From Porodaedalea pini (Eukaryota; Basidiomycota; Agaricomycetes; Hymenochaetales; Hymenochaetaceae), in assembly GCA_002794775.1 (NCBI GenBank), contig NBAY01000006.1, positions 806,001 through 870,000 on the forward strand: a stretch of 64,000 nt of DNA, read 5' to 3'. Shown piece by piece: positions 46,786 to 58,150 of the stretch. The notes beneath the pieces were generated by a model. That model had not been told where the DNA came from. It made no database searches and worked only from the letters and a program-made list of their open reading frames with translations. A program made the position numbers and the translations under genes. The first letter of the stretch is position 1; the number at the start of each line of letters is the position of its first letter.

Positions 46786-49640
46786 ATGGCCAAACGTGCG
46801 GACAAAGTGTATGAAGTCGGTGAGTAGTTTGGGATGGTGTCTACAACACTCACTGAGTTAATGTGTTTTACTTCCCTAGAGCGTATTCTTCGGGCCATTG
46901 TGAGCTACAAAAGGGGAAAGAAAATCAGTTGGGTGAGTTCTGGATGCACTGTTTTCATATCCTGTCTCTATACTCAAGCTACCAATAGAAATACCTCGTG
47001 AAGGTCCGTTGTTTGCAGAGCGTGCTTATTTTTTTCTTAGAGACTCACTGTAAAATATCCCAGTGGAAAGGATATAGTGATAAGGAGAATACGTGCGTGT
47101 TGGCGTGCTTTACTCCTGTACTGTTTTATTCATGTTGGGTATTATGTTCTAGCTGGGAACCAGCGGAGTCTTTTGAAGAATCGCCCAAGCTCATCGCCAA
47201 ATTCTGGGGAAAGGCTGATACTGGAGGAAGGGACCCGAAGAGCGCTAAGTCCTTCACCCTTCGGGAAGAATTGTCCCTTCGTATGTGTCTATTGCTTCTA
47301 GACTCTTATTTGACTGTTTGACTTACTTGAATGACTTGATACAAGGTGATGGCGAGTCGCTGACTGGCTCGGACACGGAAGGTGAAGAGGAAGGGCAAAA
47401 GGAAGGGGAAGGAGAAGAGAGTGCATCTCCCAAAGCTCGTGGCAGGAAGCGCTCTGCGACCGCCCCTGAAGAAACTGCGGCGAAGCGGAAGCGCGGGCGC
47501 CCCTCAAAGGCAAAGAAAGACGCTGAGGAACAGAAGTCTGACGAGGATGGCGATGCAGCGAGTCGGCGGAATTCAAGGCGGCTTTCTGAGAAAGTGAGCA
47601 AGCCTTGAATGCCGTCTGCTGCTTAGTGTTTGTTGAATGAAAATCTTGTTCATTAGACTCCTGAAAAGATGAACAGTGCAGAGCCAGGGAGTGGTGGCAA
47701 AATGAAAATGTTGCTTCATGAGGCTTCGGATTCGGATTCGGCTTCTGGGGCCGAAGGTTTATCTGGGTCTTCTATGAGAAAGACAATTGCAAGGGAAGAA
47801 GTCATCAGGAAGCCTCCCATGAAAAAGAGAAAAGCATACATCGAAAGTGATGAGGAAGGAGCTTTAGATGCTCTTCACAGGTATGTAATGAGATAGATCA
47901 TGTAAATACATGGACTAACGGGAGTGCAGCGACGCTGAAGGGTCCTCACATGATGGCTCATTGTTTAGCGGAGATGAGGAGCAGGTGCAGGAGAATCAAG
48001 TCAAGGTTGCGGATGTCCCTGGCGTTCCAGACTCTGTAGTGATCCCGAAAGTCACTCCGGCTCCGGAGCCCACGCCGGAGAAAAAGCGAAGCAGCAAAGC
48101 GTCATCTCAGCAACTTGCAAAACGCCGTGTAAAAATGATTAACGATCCAAACGTTGGAAAAGCTCTCGAGACACGCGTCCATGCCCGGATGCAAGGACAT
48201 TCTGCAAATGCAACTGGACAGACTCCCGAGATTGGTTCGGCTCCTGGGTCTGCAAATGACAGCAGCGCATTTATGTCGCCTGCAAAACCCGTTCGCAATG
48301 AAGGTGGATCATATAAACCTACCCTGCTTACTTTTGAGAAGGGTAAGCTAACCAGCCACCGGAGGAAGGAGGACCCGGTTACAGTACGAGAGCCACCAGC
48401 ACATACGCCTGTAGCGTCAGGCTCCAACTTGGATATTATAAATGATCGTGAGCCTCAACACAACCCTGCTACGGATACTACCGGAGATTTCGGGGCCTCA
48501 GAAGGCATGTTAGCCGATGCCGCCACTCGAGTTTACGATGTAATGGATACCAATCCGGACTTTGGCTCTTCAGCCGGCACATCAGTCAATGCTGTCACAC
48601 TCACAGAGACGACAGAAGTGCTATCTGCAGAATCGTTACTCGCTGGACCTCCTCCAACAGCAGATGAACTTCTCCAACTCTCTGGCGTGCGCGATGAGCC
48701 AGATGACCTCCCTGACTTCCAGGCGGTTGAAGATGTCGAGGATACAGAACCCATCGCAGACGCCAATGTTGCAGCAGCTAGGTGAAGTTTGTACCTGGTG
48801 CTTCGCAACTGTCGACTGTCTAATAGGTTTATTTTAGCATGCCTGAACCAACATCGTCCAGCTCCGAACAAACGCCTGGAGTACCTGCGGTTCCAGAGGC
48901 GGGAGCATGGAAACAGTCGACTATCTTCGGTCTCCCGTAAGCGCTTCATTAGAGAAAATATTATGTACGCGCCATTTAACGTTATCATAGAACTCCAATG
49001 TCCATCTTTCAGAAGGTACTCGCAGCCTCCTCCAGTGAACCGCCGTAAGTGATGCCTCTTCTCAATGGGGAAAGCACAAATGTTTTACTGTTGCTCGTTT
49101 ATATCCCAGTCCTCCCGTTACAGCGACGAAGCTTGTTGTACTATTGCGTCTCGATCCTACATCTGCTGTACCTATCATCTTGAAGGATATGTCTCCAGCT
49201 CCCTCTGGCCCTAAGCTTACGGACCTGCTTACGCTTGAGCAAGACGGACCTCCGGGAAAGCTATTCCCTCTGGATGTTTTGCAACATGTTAGGGTTGGCG
49301 GCTCCTCTGCGCGCATTGTCCCGAATGAGAACTGCTCGGACGAACAGCGGCTGTGGTTCGAGAAGCTTGTGGATGAGCTCGAGAGAGGAGTCGTGGTACG
49401 TTTCTTTGGTGTCCTAACACTTCCCGATGGATAATCATTTTTTTCCAGTTCATTGTCGTCATCGGAGGGCACTCTTTCGGTCTGTGCTCTTCGAGTCATC
49501 GCGAAGCTACACAGGGGCTTGGTCTGCCAAGCCCGCTCGTTGGACTCTCGAAAACCGCGGTAATTCAACATATTACGATTATTGACAGCACGTTGTACGC
49601 GAACACTGCTATTACAGCAGAAGACCTCAAACTTCGTTAA
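46786..49640 (+). CDS. Chromodomain protein (HP1/Chp-like N-terminal chromodomain, long disordered tail)
   Basis: Starts MAKRADKVYEV (46786). Spliced over four small introns, the chromodomain reads VYEVERILRAIVSYKRGKK, ISWKYLVKWKGYSDKENTWE, PAESFEESPKLIAKFW, with the aromatic-cage positions Y, W and W in place for methyl-lysine histone binding. The rest is low-complexity: Glu-rich (TEGEEEGQKEGEGEE), basic AT-hook-like KRKRGRPSK, then Ser/Asp/Lys-rich blocks. A folded-looking C-terminal region (TKLVVLLRLDPTSAVPIILK, LFPLDVLQHVRVGG, EQRLWFEKLVDELERG, FIVVIGGHSFGLC) has no match I recognise. I end it at TAA 49640, reading through a weak potential intron near 49560. Probably a heterochromatin or chromatin-binding factor; not a methyltransferase (no SET domain seen). 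Confidence 0.85.
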
Positions 49641-50284
49641 GTTTCTACTGGATCATATTCAATGGCTTCTCTTTATCGTAATTATGCTAGTATTTGTGTT
49701 CTTTCCTCGTTTCTCGACATTGTTTACATTGCGTATGAAGATGAGGAATTACAATAATCGCTTGCAGCTCGTCGAGTCATTTCTTACTTCAACTAGCTTA
49801 ACCTACAGATGTCTTGATCATTCATATTGGTGAGATAGTATGCACACTCTCAGCAAGAATATAACAGCGGATTTCGTATCTTTAGACCATTCCGATATTC
49901 AATCTGGTTTTTTGAGGCAGAAACACCACATCCGGTGATCTGCGCCTCCTCAAATTGTGGACTGCCTCATTCATATTGGGGAAACGATGTCTAAGAGAAG
50001 TCCCAGTTGCTCCCTTTTCTAAGCTCTAGACGGCCTGGAGATATAAAATTTCCTGTGAGAACTTCAACTTGTATTTTCATGATCGCTTAAGTATCCAGGA
50101 ACATAAATTAGTATAAAATATTTTCCATTTTTACGGACTATCGGAACCCAGCTGCACTGGACGTTGGAGGGAACCCCGTTCTTCATCTTGCACTGGCAGC
50201 TGTGCGACGGCATCACTGCCTCACGGTATTCGCGCTCGCTAAACGCTTCTTCCTTTCAACCGAATAGCGACTTAAAACGCATAC
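49641..50284. other. Intergenic gap
   Basis: AT-rich sequence after the chromodomain gene and before the ABC-transporter remnant. No gene, RNA or repeat recognised; the 5' exon of the transporter may lie here. Confidence 0.4.
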
Positions 50285-53059
50285 TTGCTGAAGCCCCGCG
50301 ACGAAGTTTCGAGCTATGTGTCAGTGGCTAAGGCTGCTCTCGCCTTTGTTGACTCGGGTCGAGCCACACGCTCCGAAATTCCGCACTGCGCAGCTCGGGG
50401 TCTCGGAGGTCGTCTATCTTCCACGTGGATGCGAATGGCCCGTACGAGGCTCTTCTTGCCAATGGAGACTGAAGCTACGCATCCCTACTCGAGCCGACAT
50501 GCCCGCCTACTCTATCGATGGATCGTACCTCATGAGGTTTATCGGCGAGATATATGAGTTAGCACCGCGCCAGGTCATCGTGTACATGGCATCGAGCTTC
50601 TGGAACAGCCTTGAAAGTAGTATCTCGCTGTACTTGACGAGTCGTTTGCTTGACGTTGTAAGTATTCCTTTTTCCCTCTACCTGATGATCATTACTTTCA
50701 TAATAAAACGCACATCCGTGCAGGTTGCAGATCGCCTTCAAGGAAAAACAGATGCTGAGTACAGCGTCATCTGGGCTATTCTCGCGAAGGTGGGATGCTC
50801 GGTCTTTTCGCGTACCATTGATCGGCTTGTGTAAATAGTGTAGCCCGAAATCTTGCTCAGGAACATTGAAAGGACTAAACCGGTTCTGCTCGCAGGCGTT
50901 GGGACGAGGAAGTATTGAGTGATTGGATCAGGTTTCATTTCATGTCGAAGACCATGCGAGGTACGCTCCTTGTATGTTGCAATGGACCGAGTATCTGATC
51001 TTTAGACGCCATTGACAGTTATGTCCGACATGGATCTTATCACAGCTGAGGGTTCGTGGTGTTCTTCTTGTCTGTAACATAACGTTTTGAACTTGGGTCG
51101 CATTCTACTAGATCCAGAAGTGGTGAGCCTTCTGGGCTCAGATAATAGCTTCTTATATTCGAATCCGGCTTGGGATGCCCTCGCGAGTATCGCAGACATG
51201 GCATTTTCGTTCACCGGAATGGCTTCGCAACTGCTTGTAGCACTGATACTGGTCAAGGAAAACGTCAAGACAACGGGGCCGATGTTCATCGCTATGTGCG
51301 CTGTAAAACCCTTTTTTCATTTTTGCCTCCCAGACAGATCCTTAGCATCTCTATGTTCGTTGTTCCAAATCTGTCTTCGCGGTCTACCAGGTCCTAACCA
51401 CCGGAAAACTCGGAAATGCAGCCTTTGTCTCTTACTGCATTGAGCCCGCGTACAGCCGGCTGAATGCACTACACGATCTTGCCTTTGATGAACATCTGCG
51501 AGCAGACCGTCTTAGCGACGGCGTTGGCATGTACATCGAAGATGGTTTGCTCTCGCTTTATTGTGGGCTGATGGAGCGCAACTCATACACCCTTTAGAAT
51601 TTGAAAAACAGCGGAACATCTTGGGTGACAAATGCACTGAGGATGTCTATTCGCAATGGCGGTCTCGACAATCCATACCTTCGGATGTGTTCCGTGCTGT
51701 TCCTAATGATCTACCTATGGTCAGGATCGCATTTATTTACTTATGCGGTCCAGTCTACTTAATGTCGCTAATTCAGTACATCTTTGCTCTGAGGATACTT
51801 TACGGTGGAAATGGCGCCGGCATGCCCGTGGCATCGTTTACCTTGCTAAAACGGGCGTCTGAGGCAGTCGGAAGCACATTCTCGACTATCTCGTATCAGA
51901 TGTCGGAGTTTTGGAACAGCGTGCGCACCATCCGAGACATGTACAAGCTGACGGAAATCCAGAATCTTATCAAGGATGGCCATGAAACATACCCGCAGAA
52001 GTTGGAAAACAGCACAGATGAAAACTGGACCTGTGGTGCTCAGGTGGAGTTTCAGTACGTTGCTTCCCTTCATTTGCCTGGGACCACCGAGATGCTGAGA
52101 TGCCGCAAATTACGAAGGGACGTAACGTTCGCATACCCTGGCGCGAATAAAAATGCGCTCTCTGATGTCTCGTTTTTGATCAAGCCCGGACAGCTGGTCG
52201 TCATAGTTGGCGTGAATGGTTCGGGAAAGTCCTCGCTCATTAAGCTTTTCAATCGGCTGTACGATCCTAGTGCCGGACGCATCCTCTTAGACGGCCGGCC
52301 TCTCGCCGACTATAAGATCGCGGACGTGCGACGATCCATGGCTATCCTCCGGCAAGAGCATACTTCTTATCCGCTCTCGTTACGCGAGAATGTTCTGCTT
52401 GGTCTGCCATATTCCGACGGGCATACGAATACTACAAGTGAAGTTGAGAACGTTGTGTGACAAGGCGGTGCCATGGAATTTATCCAAAAACTGGAGCACG
52501 GTATCGATACCGTGCTTCACCCCGTCAAACTCTCAGAGACAAACTTCCCTGGCCCGACAATCCCGGAACTGAAAACGCTGGTGGACGGAAAGGAGTGGAC
52601 GGGAAGGAGAGGACGACGGACATCTCAGGCGGCGAAAGCCAACGGCTCGCAGCGTGCGTGCCATTTATCAATACAGATTCTCTAGTTGACGGTATGAAAT
52701 AATAGGATCCGAACATTTATGCGCCTCTCTGGTGGCAACGTCCGCTTTCTCGCCACGGATGAACCTACCTCTGCGCTAGACCCTGAGGGTGAGTTTGAGC
52801 TTTTTCAGAGACCGAGGCAGCAACGCGGCGGGAAAACTGTGGTATTCATTACGCACCGCTTCGGTCACCTCACGAGATACGCTGGCTTGATCCTGTGAGT
52901 TTTATCATTATTCGAGAGCTGTGACAAGCTAAGCTTGACTATTGCAGCTGTCTGAAGGACGAACTATTGATCGAGCAGGGCACGCATGACGAGCTTCTTG
53001 CTAAGAAAGGAGAGTACTTCAGGCTGCATAGCATACAGGCTCAAGCCTTTCTGCCGTAG
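50285..53059 (+). pseudogene. Half-size ABC transporter, probably decayed
   Basis: Transmembrane/ATPase exporter-type protein. The nucleotide-binding domain is recognisable: Walker A GVNGSGKSSLIKLFNRLYDP (about 52210), Q-loop SMAILRQEHTSYPLSLRENV, signature ISGGESQRLAA (about 52620), Walker B FLATDEPTSALDPEG and H-loop VVFITHRFGH, ending QAQAFLP at 53059. The membrane part includes TFSTISYQMSEFWNSVRTIRD and MSLIQYIFALRILYGG. Two lesions are seen in the ATPase part: a TGA at 52458-52460 (ENVV stop QGGAMEFIQKL) and a shift near 52600 before ISGGE. Upstream, coding switches frame several times, not all explained by good introns. A functional gene with unusual splicing is possible but less likely. 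The 5' end is uncertain. Confidence 0.65.
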
Positions 53060-53636
53060 CTATTTCCCACCACGGATAAATTCGAAATGGATGTTACTCT
53101 CTACAGTATGCGTTGCGCAGCGAGTTTTTGGACCTAGCAAAGAGTAGATTGCTCAGCCATACTAATTTTGCAGTGTCATAGTACGCCGAACCCCCCCGCG
53201 GTACGAAGCTCTTCGCCTTGAATATTAGGAAGAAACCGTTCTTAGTCGGGAAGAGCATCTCGCAGATGGGTCTGCTGCATTGCAGAAGCCCGAGTTCGAA
53301 CTCTATAAAGCGAGAGAGACTGAGAACCAGTACCACTTACGGGTATTATGTATAGAGCAAAGAAAGTGGCGATGTAACTCAGTCTCATATCTGGAATATC
53401 TGTAGAAATATACAATGACATGCTAGCTTTGTAGTTGATGCGATGTACAGTATTTGCCTGAGCGTAATTCGAGAAGAACGGAGTCGGTAGTAATAAGATC
53501 ACGTGCCCTCCTTCCACTACGACTGAGTCCGAGCGAAGAGAGGTGAGCAGTGACCACGACTTCAGCTCATGTCGCTTTACTCGACGGGGCATTGCAGCTA
53601 GCGATTAGAAGAGTTATCTAGCACGGAAGGAACAAG
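53060..53636. other. Intergenic gap with possible promoter of the LisH-CTLH gene
   Basis: About 575 bp with only short uninformative ORFs on both strands. Nothing else recognised. Confidence 0.4.
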
Positions 53637-54856
53637 ATGGCAACTCGGTCATTTGAGCCCTCACCACAATGCTTGGTGAGCTTGGATCCTCGGACCACCG
53701 TAAGACAGCTAGATTGCTGACACCTTCAATGCCCTCAGCGAGATCTAGTGCTTGATTATCTTTTACACAACTCGTACATTGACACAGCGCGTGCGTTTGC
53801 GTCCGATTCAGCTGCTGTGGTGCACGCGGACGAGATACGAGAGGGCCTCGCGGGTGACGCGGTTTCAAAGGCAGCAAGCGTCCAGCGGATGGAGGGAGTT
53901 ACTCCCTCTGAAGAGTTGAGAGAACCTGCTCTGTCAGAGGAGGCTTTGGACCTCGTAAGACTACGGAGAGGTGAGTAACTTTATATCGGAGAGCCAAAAA
54001 AACGTCTAAGGCCGATATTCTCTAGAGATCAAATACCATATCCTTTCCGGCCGGGTCGACGAAGCCACGCAGCTCCTCAGCACACATTTTTCAGCTGTGT
54101 TGCAAGAGAATGAATGCGATGCTCCTCCAGCGGCTGGCGTCCTACTACCCAATTCGTCTTCGCCCTTCTCGCGGCTTCACTACACGTCACAGCTCTCAAC
54201 GAAACCAATTCACATAGTGCTTAATCTCCGCATCCTCGCCTTCATCGAGGCGGCGCGGACAGTTCCACTCGTCTACGCTGGCGATCCAAAGCGCTCCTCG
54301 TCTGTGTCTGACGCATCAGCCGGAACGGATCGCTCACCTGACGCGTACTCCGCCCATCAGACGGCCCTTTTGCATCGCGCGCAAAGATTGTATGCCTCCG
54401 TGGAATCGCTTCGCGATACGCGCGACCGTGAGATGTACCGCCGCGAGCTGAATAGTGTTGGCGGGTTGCTTGCGTACACGGTACCCGAGGCAAGCCCGAT
54501 GGCAAAGTACCTATCCCAGGAGCGCCGCGAGGCCGTCGCCGATCAGGTGAACAGCGCAATTTTACGTGAGTCTCACATCTAAAGCATATATAGATTTACC
54601 CACACTAATTGCATTGACAGATCACCTAGGAAAACCGGCCGCGTCCTACATTGAGCTCTACGTGCGCCAGACTACCACGGTCTTGTCTGTAATGCGAGAC
54701 AACGGCGTGGCACCGCCTCCTCACATGCGGAATAACCCCTTGGCCGAGCCCAAAGCTCAGCAAGCAGCTCCACCGCATGCAAAGGGAATGTCCGGGAAAG
54801 CGGACAAGGCAGAACCAGAGGTCGGTTATGGCTTATTCACTGCCGCAGTATATTGA
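53637..54856 (+). CDS. LisH-CTLH-CRA domain protein (RanBPM/GID-complex type)
   Basis: Four exons (53637-53675, 53739-53970, 54026-54565, 54621-54856) join to 348 aa with all frames preserved. Exon 1 is only 39 bp (MATRSFEPSPQCL). LisH motif: LVLDYLLHNSYIDTARAFAS. CTLH: REIKYHILSGRVDEATQLL. CRA: HIVLNLRILAFIEAAR, then MAKYLSQERREAVADQVNSA. This order is typical of RanBPM-type and GID/CTLH E3-ligase subunits, which use LisH/CTLH for dimerisation and assembly. No SPRY domain is encoded here, so it resembles the stand-alone C-terminal module or Gid8-like proteins. An acidic/Ser insert separates the CTLH and CRA parts. Confidence 0.87.
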
Positions 54857-55682
54857 TTGTATATACAAAAGTCGCAGGTCCTCCCACCTTTCAATCTGCG
54901 CCAATTTTTGGACGGTTCTTCAGTTGTGTTCCCATTTGCATCCTAGTTGTCTCCACATTTAGCATTCAGAGCGACACTTGCTTTTGTACATGAATACCTG
55001 CTCTTCCTCCTCCCTTTGCTCGGTCTTCTCGTATTTCCCAATGTATGAGTCCCCCCCCCCCCTTCTTATTCCGACTCCTCTTTCACCCTCTTACGCTTCG
55101 TTTCATTTTCTCTAACTTTCAAGAATCAGGACTTCTGTCCCCTTCTTCAACTTTTCATCTGTCCTTCCCTCGTGTCTCACTACTTATTCTATTCTCATTG
55201 ACTGCTTGTCTTCTCGGGTTGTGCTTTGTGAACTATGTACATGTATCTTTTATAGGCGTGGTGCGAATGGGAATAGTTCGTTTGCTGTAATGAAATAGTG
55301 TCTGTTACTTAACTTGTCCAAATGTTGAAATGTCTTCGAGGTGACGACTATCTGTGAGGGCTGCAGGTTATACCACGGCAATACATCTAAAACTCTTCGG
55401 TATCCAAAAGCAGCTGAAACGTAAATGTAACCCAGAAGAGATTGAGAAGGAAGAGTGGAGGAGACTCCAAAATAAATTTTTGATATTGATTGCATGACAT
55501 GAGGTATGCGCATACACGCGAAAGAGGAAGCTTAAGCCATAGACTGCTCATAGCCATACATACAAATCGCCTACGACGTGCCAATTGATAGCGCACGCCC
55601 AGATACCACCCACCTCCGACACAACGCCACCCGCCCAATCGAACGCATCATCCAAGGAACCCCTGATAGACACGTACACCAT
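54857..55682. other. Convergent 3' intergenic gap with a poly-C run
   Basis: About 825 bp between the stops of the LisH-CTLH gene and RPL7. CT-rich on the plus strand, with a pure C12 run at 55051-55062. No ORF with domain signature, no RNA gene seen. Confidence 0.45.
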
Positions 55683-56855
55683 CTAGTTCATCTGGCGGAT
55701 GAGCTTGTTGATGTTGGACTCGCGGTTGCCGTGGTCGCCTCCCTCGACGAAGTGGAGGAACTTGCGCTCGCGCCAGCCGCCGGTCGGGTTCGAGAGCTTG
55801 AACGGCCAGAGGAAGTTGGCGGCCTGCTTGAAGTGCGGGCCTGCGGTCGCGATCTCGTGCACGAGGTCCTCGACGCAGAGGATGTCGTGTTTGCCGAGTG
55901 CGCCTTCGATAACAGTGTTCGAGGCGAGCGGCACGCGCTGCTTGTTCACCTTGCCGTAGCCACGCTTATAGATCAATTCGCGCACGGACTTGAGGTTAGG
56001 TTCACTAATCGCAAGATATTTAAATAGATAAGTCGTCAGCGAAGGGGACGAATGATTAGTGAAGAGGTGCGTACCCGTAGGTGACATAAGGTTCAACAAG
56101 ACGGAGCATCTGTTGGGTCGCCTTCGTCACCTTCACAAAGACACCATTGTTGATCTGCACGAGGCGGAGAAGCTGCAGGATCTTGCGGGGCTTGGGCGCA
56201 ATCTCGTTGATACCACGAATGCGGATGACGAAGTAGACCTTTGGCTGAGCGGGGACGTAGAAGTCGCCCACAGCGCGGGCCGCACGTCGAAGGCGGACCT
56301 CCTCCTTCTCCTTCGAGATGTAGCCCTTCACGTACGACTCAGCGCGCTTGAAGATCACCTTGCGCTTCGCTTTTTGCGCCTGGATGATAGTTCGATCAGC
56401 AAACTGTAGGTAAGACGTGTATGCATGAAGAAAGTGAAAATCGAAGGTGAATCAGTCCCGAAAGATGGTTAATTGAAGGCAGCAGAGACGAGTAGTCTAG
56501 CCGTTCGTCGATGGTTGTCGTATACATCATATTGGATAGCGAAAGGAAGAACGCAGAAACGCAAGTTAAGTCGAGACCGGAACGCACCTTGCGGGCAGCG
56601 GAGGCGGCAGCGATACGCTCTTCGCGCGCCTTCTCGTTCTGCTTGCGCTTCTTTAGGAGCGTCTCCGGGACCTCGATGGTCTGTCCACATCCACCACGCA
56701 AGTCAAGAAGAGAGCAAGGTCAGTTCAACGTTCCAGATATCCACAGCAGCAGAGACTACGCACGGAAGCGCTCGGCACACTGTCACCACCAGCCAGTCAT
56801 CAGCAGAAGAATGAAGAGTCTATGAGATGGTTACTCACGTTGTTGAAGGAGCCAT
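55683..56855 (-). CDS. RPL7: 60S ribosomal protein L7 (uL30)
   Basis: Large-subunit ribosomal protein. From ATG 56855 the N-terminus assembles as MAPST, a 16-nt microexon (56779-56764) and [20 protein letters not shown]. The next exon encodes [38 protein letters not shown], then the uL30 core [20 protein letters not shown] and [18 protein letters not shown]. After an intron of about 60 bp (donor GTACGC following VTYG): [50 protein letters not shown] and the stop at 55683. All are diagnostic of eukaryotic RPL7. The intron after SAARK is about 170 bp, longest in the gene. The 3' end of LINE copy B lies only about 110 bp upstream of the start codon. Confidence 0.95.
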
Positions 56856-57120
56856 CGGGGGTAGTTTGGTCTTGAGGGATGCGGGCAACGGCGGTAAAAT
56901 TCGGTGGTCACACTTCACTGCAGTCACAGTAAGTCACAATGCTGCTGTACAGTTTAAAGCACGTGAGTCATGTGATTTTGACTTTATAATATCTGCTATC
57001 TACTACCAACAGATGCCCAACCGCACAGGAACGAAACCGAACAATACAAAACTACGTAGCGCGTAAATGGTGGTGGTTAATAACTAGGGGAAAAGAGCGT
57101 AACGGGTTTTAAGGTCATGG

Positions 57121-58150
57121 CTAAAGGTCAAAGGAAGAAGGTAAATCGGATAGAACAGGCATACTGTCTGGAGGGCGGCGGAATGAAAAGTAGGCAAACT
57201 TTAAAAGGAGAAGAAAGTTATTTGGACGAAACTGGTCCGCAAAATCAAGAGGTAAGGATCGTTGACGATAAAGGCCGTTTTGAATAAGTGAAAAGAAAGG
57301 GCAACAATTAAGAATATGGTTGACATCATGTTTGACGCACAACGGGTCCAGGCAACGGGGTTCGAGGTTTCGGTTATGCAAATTGAGCGTGTTCAGCATT
57401 AAGCCGACGGCGCGAGATAGAACTGTACGATGAATCTTCTTCCTTGGAGAAAGCTTCAGAAAAGGACGTAAAGAACGCGTTGGGTGAAGGATGAAGGAGG
57501 ACGGCTCGAGGATAGAGCGATGTCCTCGTAAGTTTATGATTTTGGCTTTCCAGTCTCACAGAAGATCGAGCTGTACTTGTGCCTTCAGGTTTGGAAGCGA
57601 GTCTGGTATGGTCTCACGATGGGGATTAGATGCTGTGTCTTTAGCCAGTTTATCGGCTTTGGAATTGCCAAGTACTCTGCAATGCGATGGGAGCCATTGG
57701 ACTGTAATGTGGGAGGCCTCGTGGTGAAGGACGAGGAAGATTCCGCATAGGCGACGGAAAAGGATAATAAAGTCCGCATGTCGTTTGTCATCAGAGAAGA
57801 TGAGTTGAACACAGTTGAGAGAGTCCGACACGATGTGAATGTGGATGGGAGTGTGGCAATTTGCAAGGAGAGAAGAAATACGTCGTATTGCTGCGATGAG
57901 CGCTTCCTGCTCTTCAAACAGTATGTTTGATCGAGAGTGCGCTGCTGAGGTAAAGACAGCGAGTTCCTGGTGATTATGCATAATAACGAAGCCATGTCCA
58001 CCGTTATGGGAGCCGTCGGCATTCTGAATGATGGAACCATCTGTAAAAATGAAATATTGGTAAGGTGGGGGATATAGGTAAAAAGAGTTGAAATCGCGAA
58101 TAGCCCAAAGGCGTTGCGAGGATGAAGGGATCGGGGTCATGATGAGACGT
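57121..58150 (-). pseudogene. LINE copy B ORF2, RNase H and C-terminal region
   Basis: YFIFTDGSIIQNADGSHNGG, FEEQEALIAAIRRISS, VSDSLNCVQLIF and GNSKADKLAKDT mark RNase H. A TGA at 57558-57556 stands where copy A has TGT. The frame then continues to the same C-terminus (CVKHDVNHILNCCPFF, RRPPDSMPVLSDLPSSF) ending at 57121. A frameshift near 58150 separates it from the RT region. Confidence 0.85.

Noticed and set aside
46786..49640. Chromodomain gene as a captured retrotransposon chromodomain
   Set aside because: It has several introns, an N-terminal rather than post-integrase chromodomain and no flanking integrase, so it looks like a host gene.
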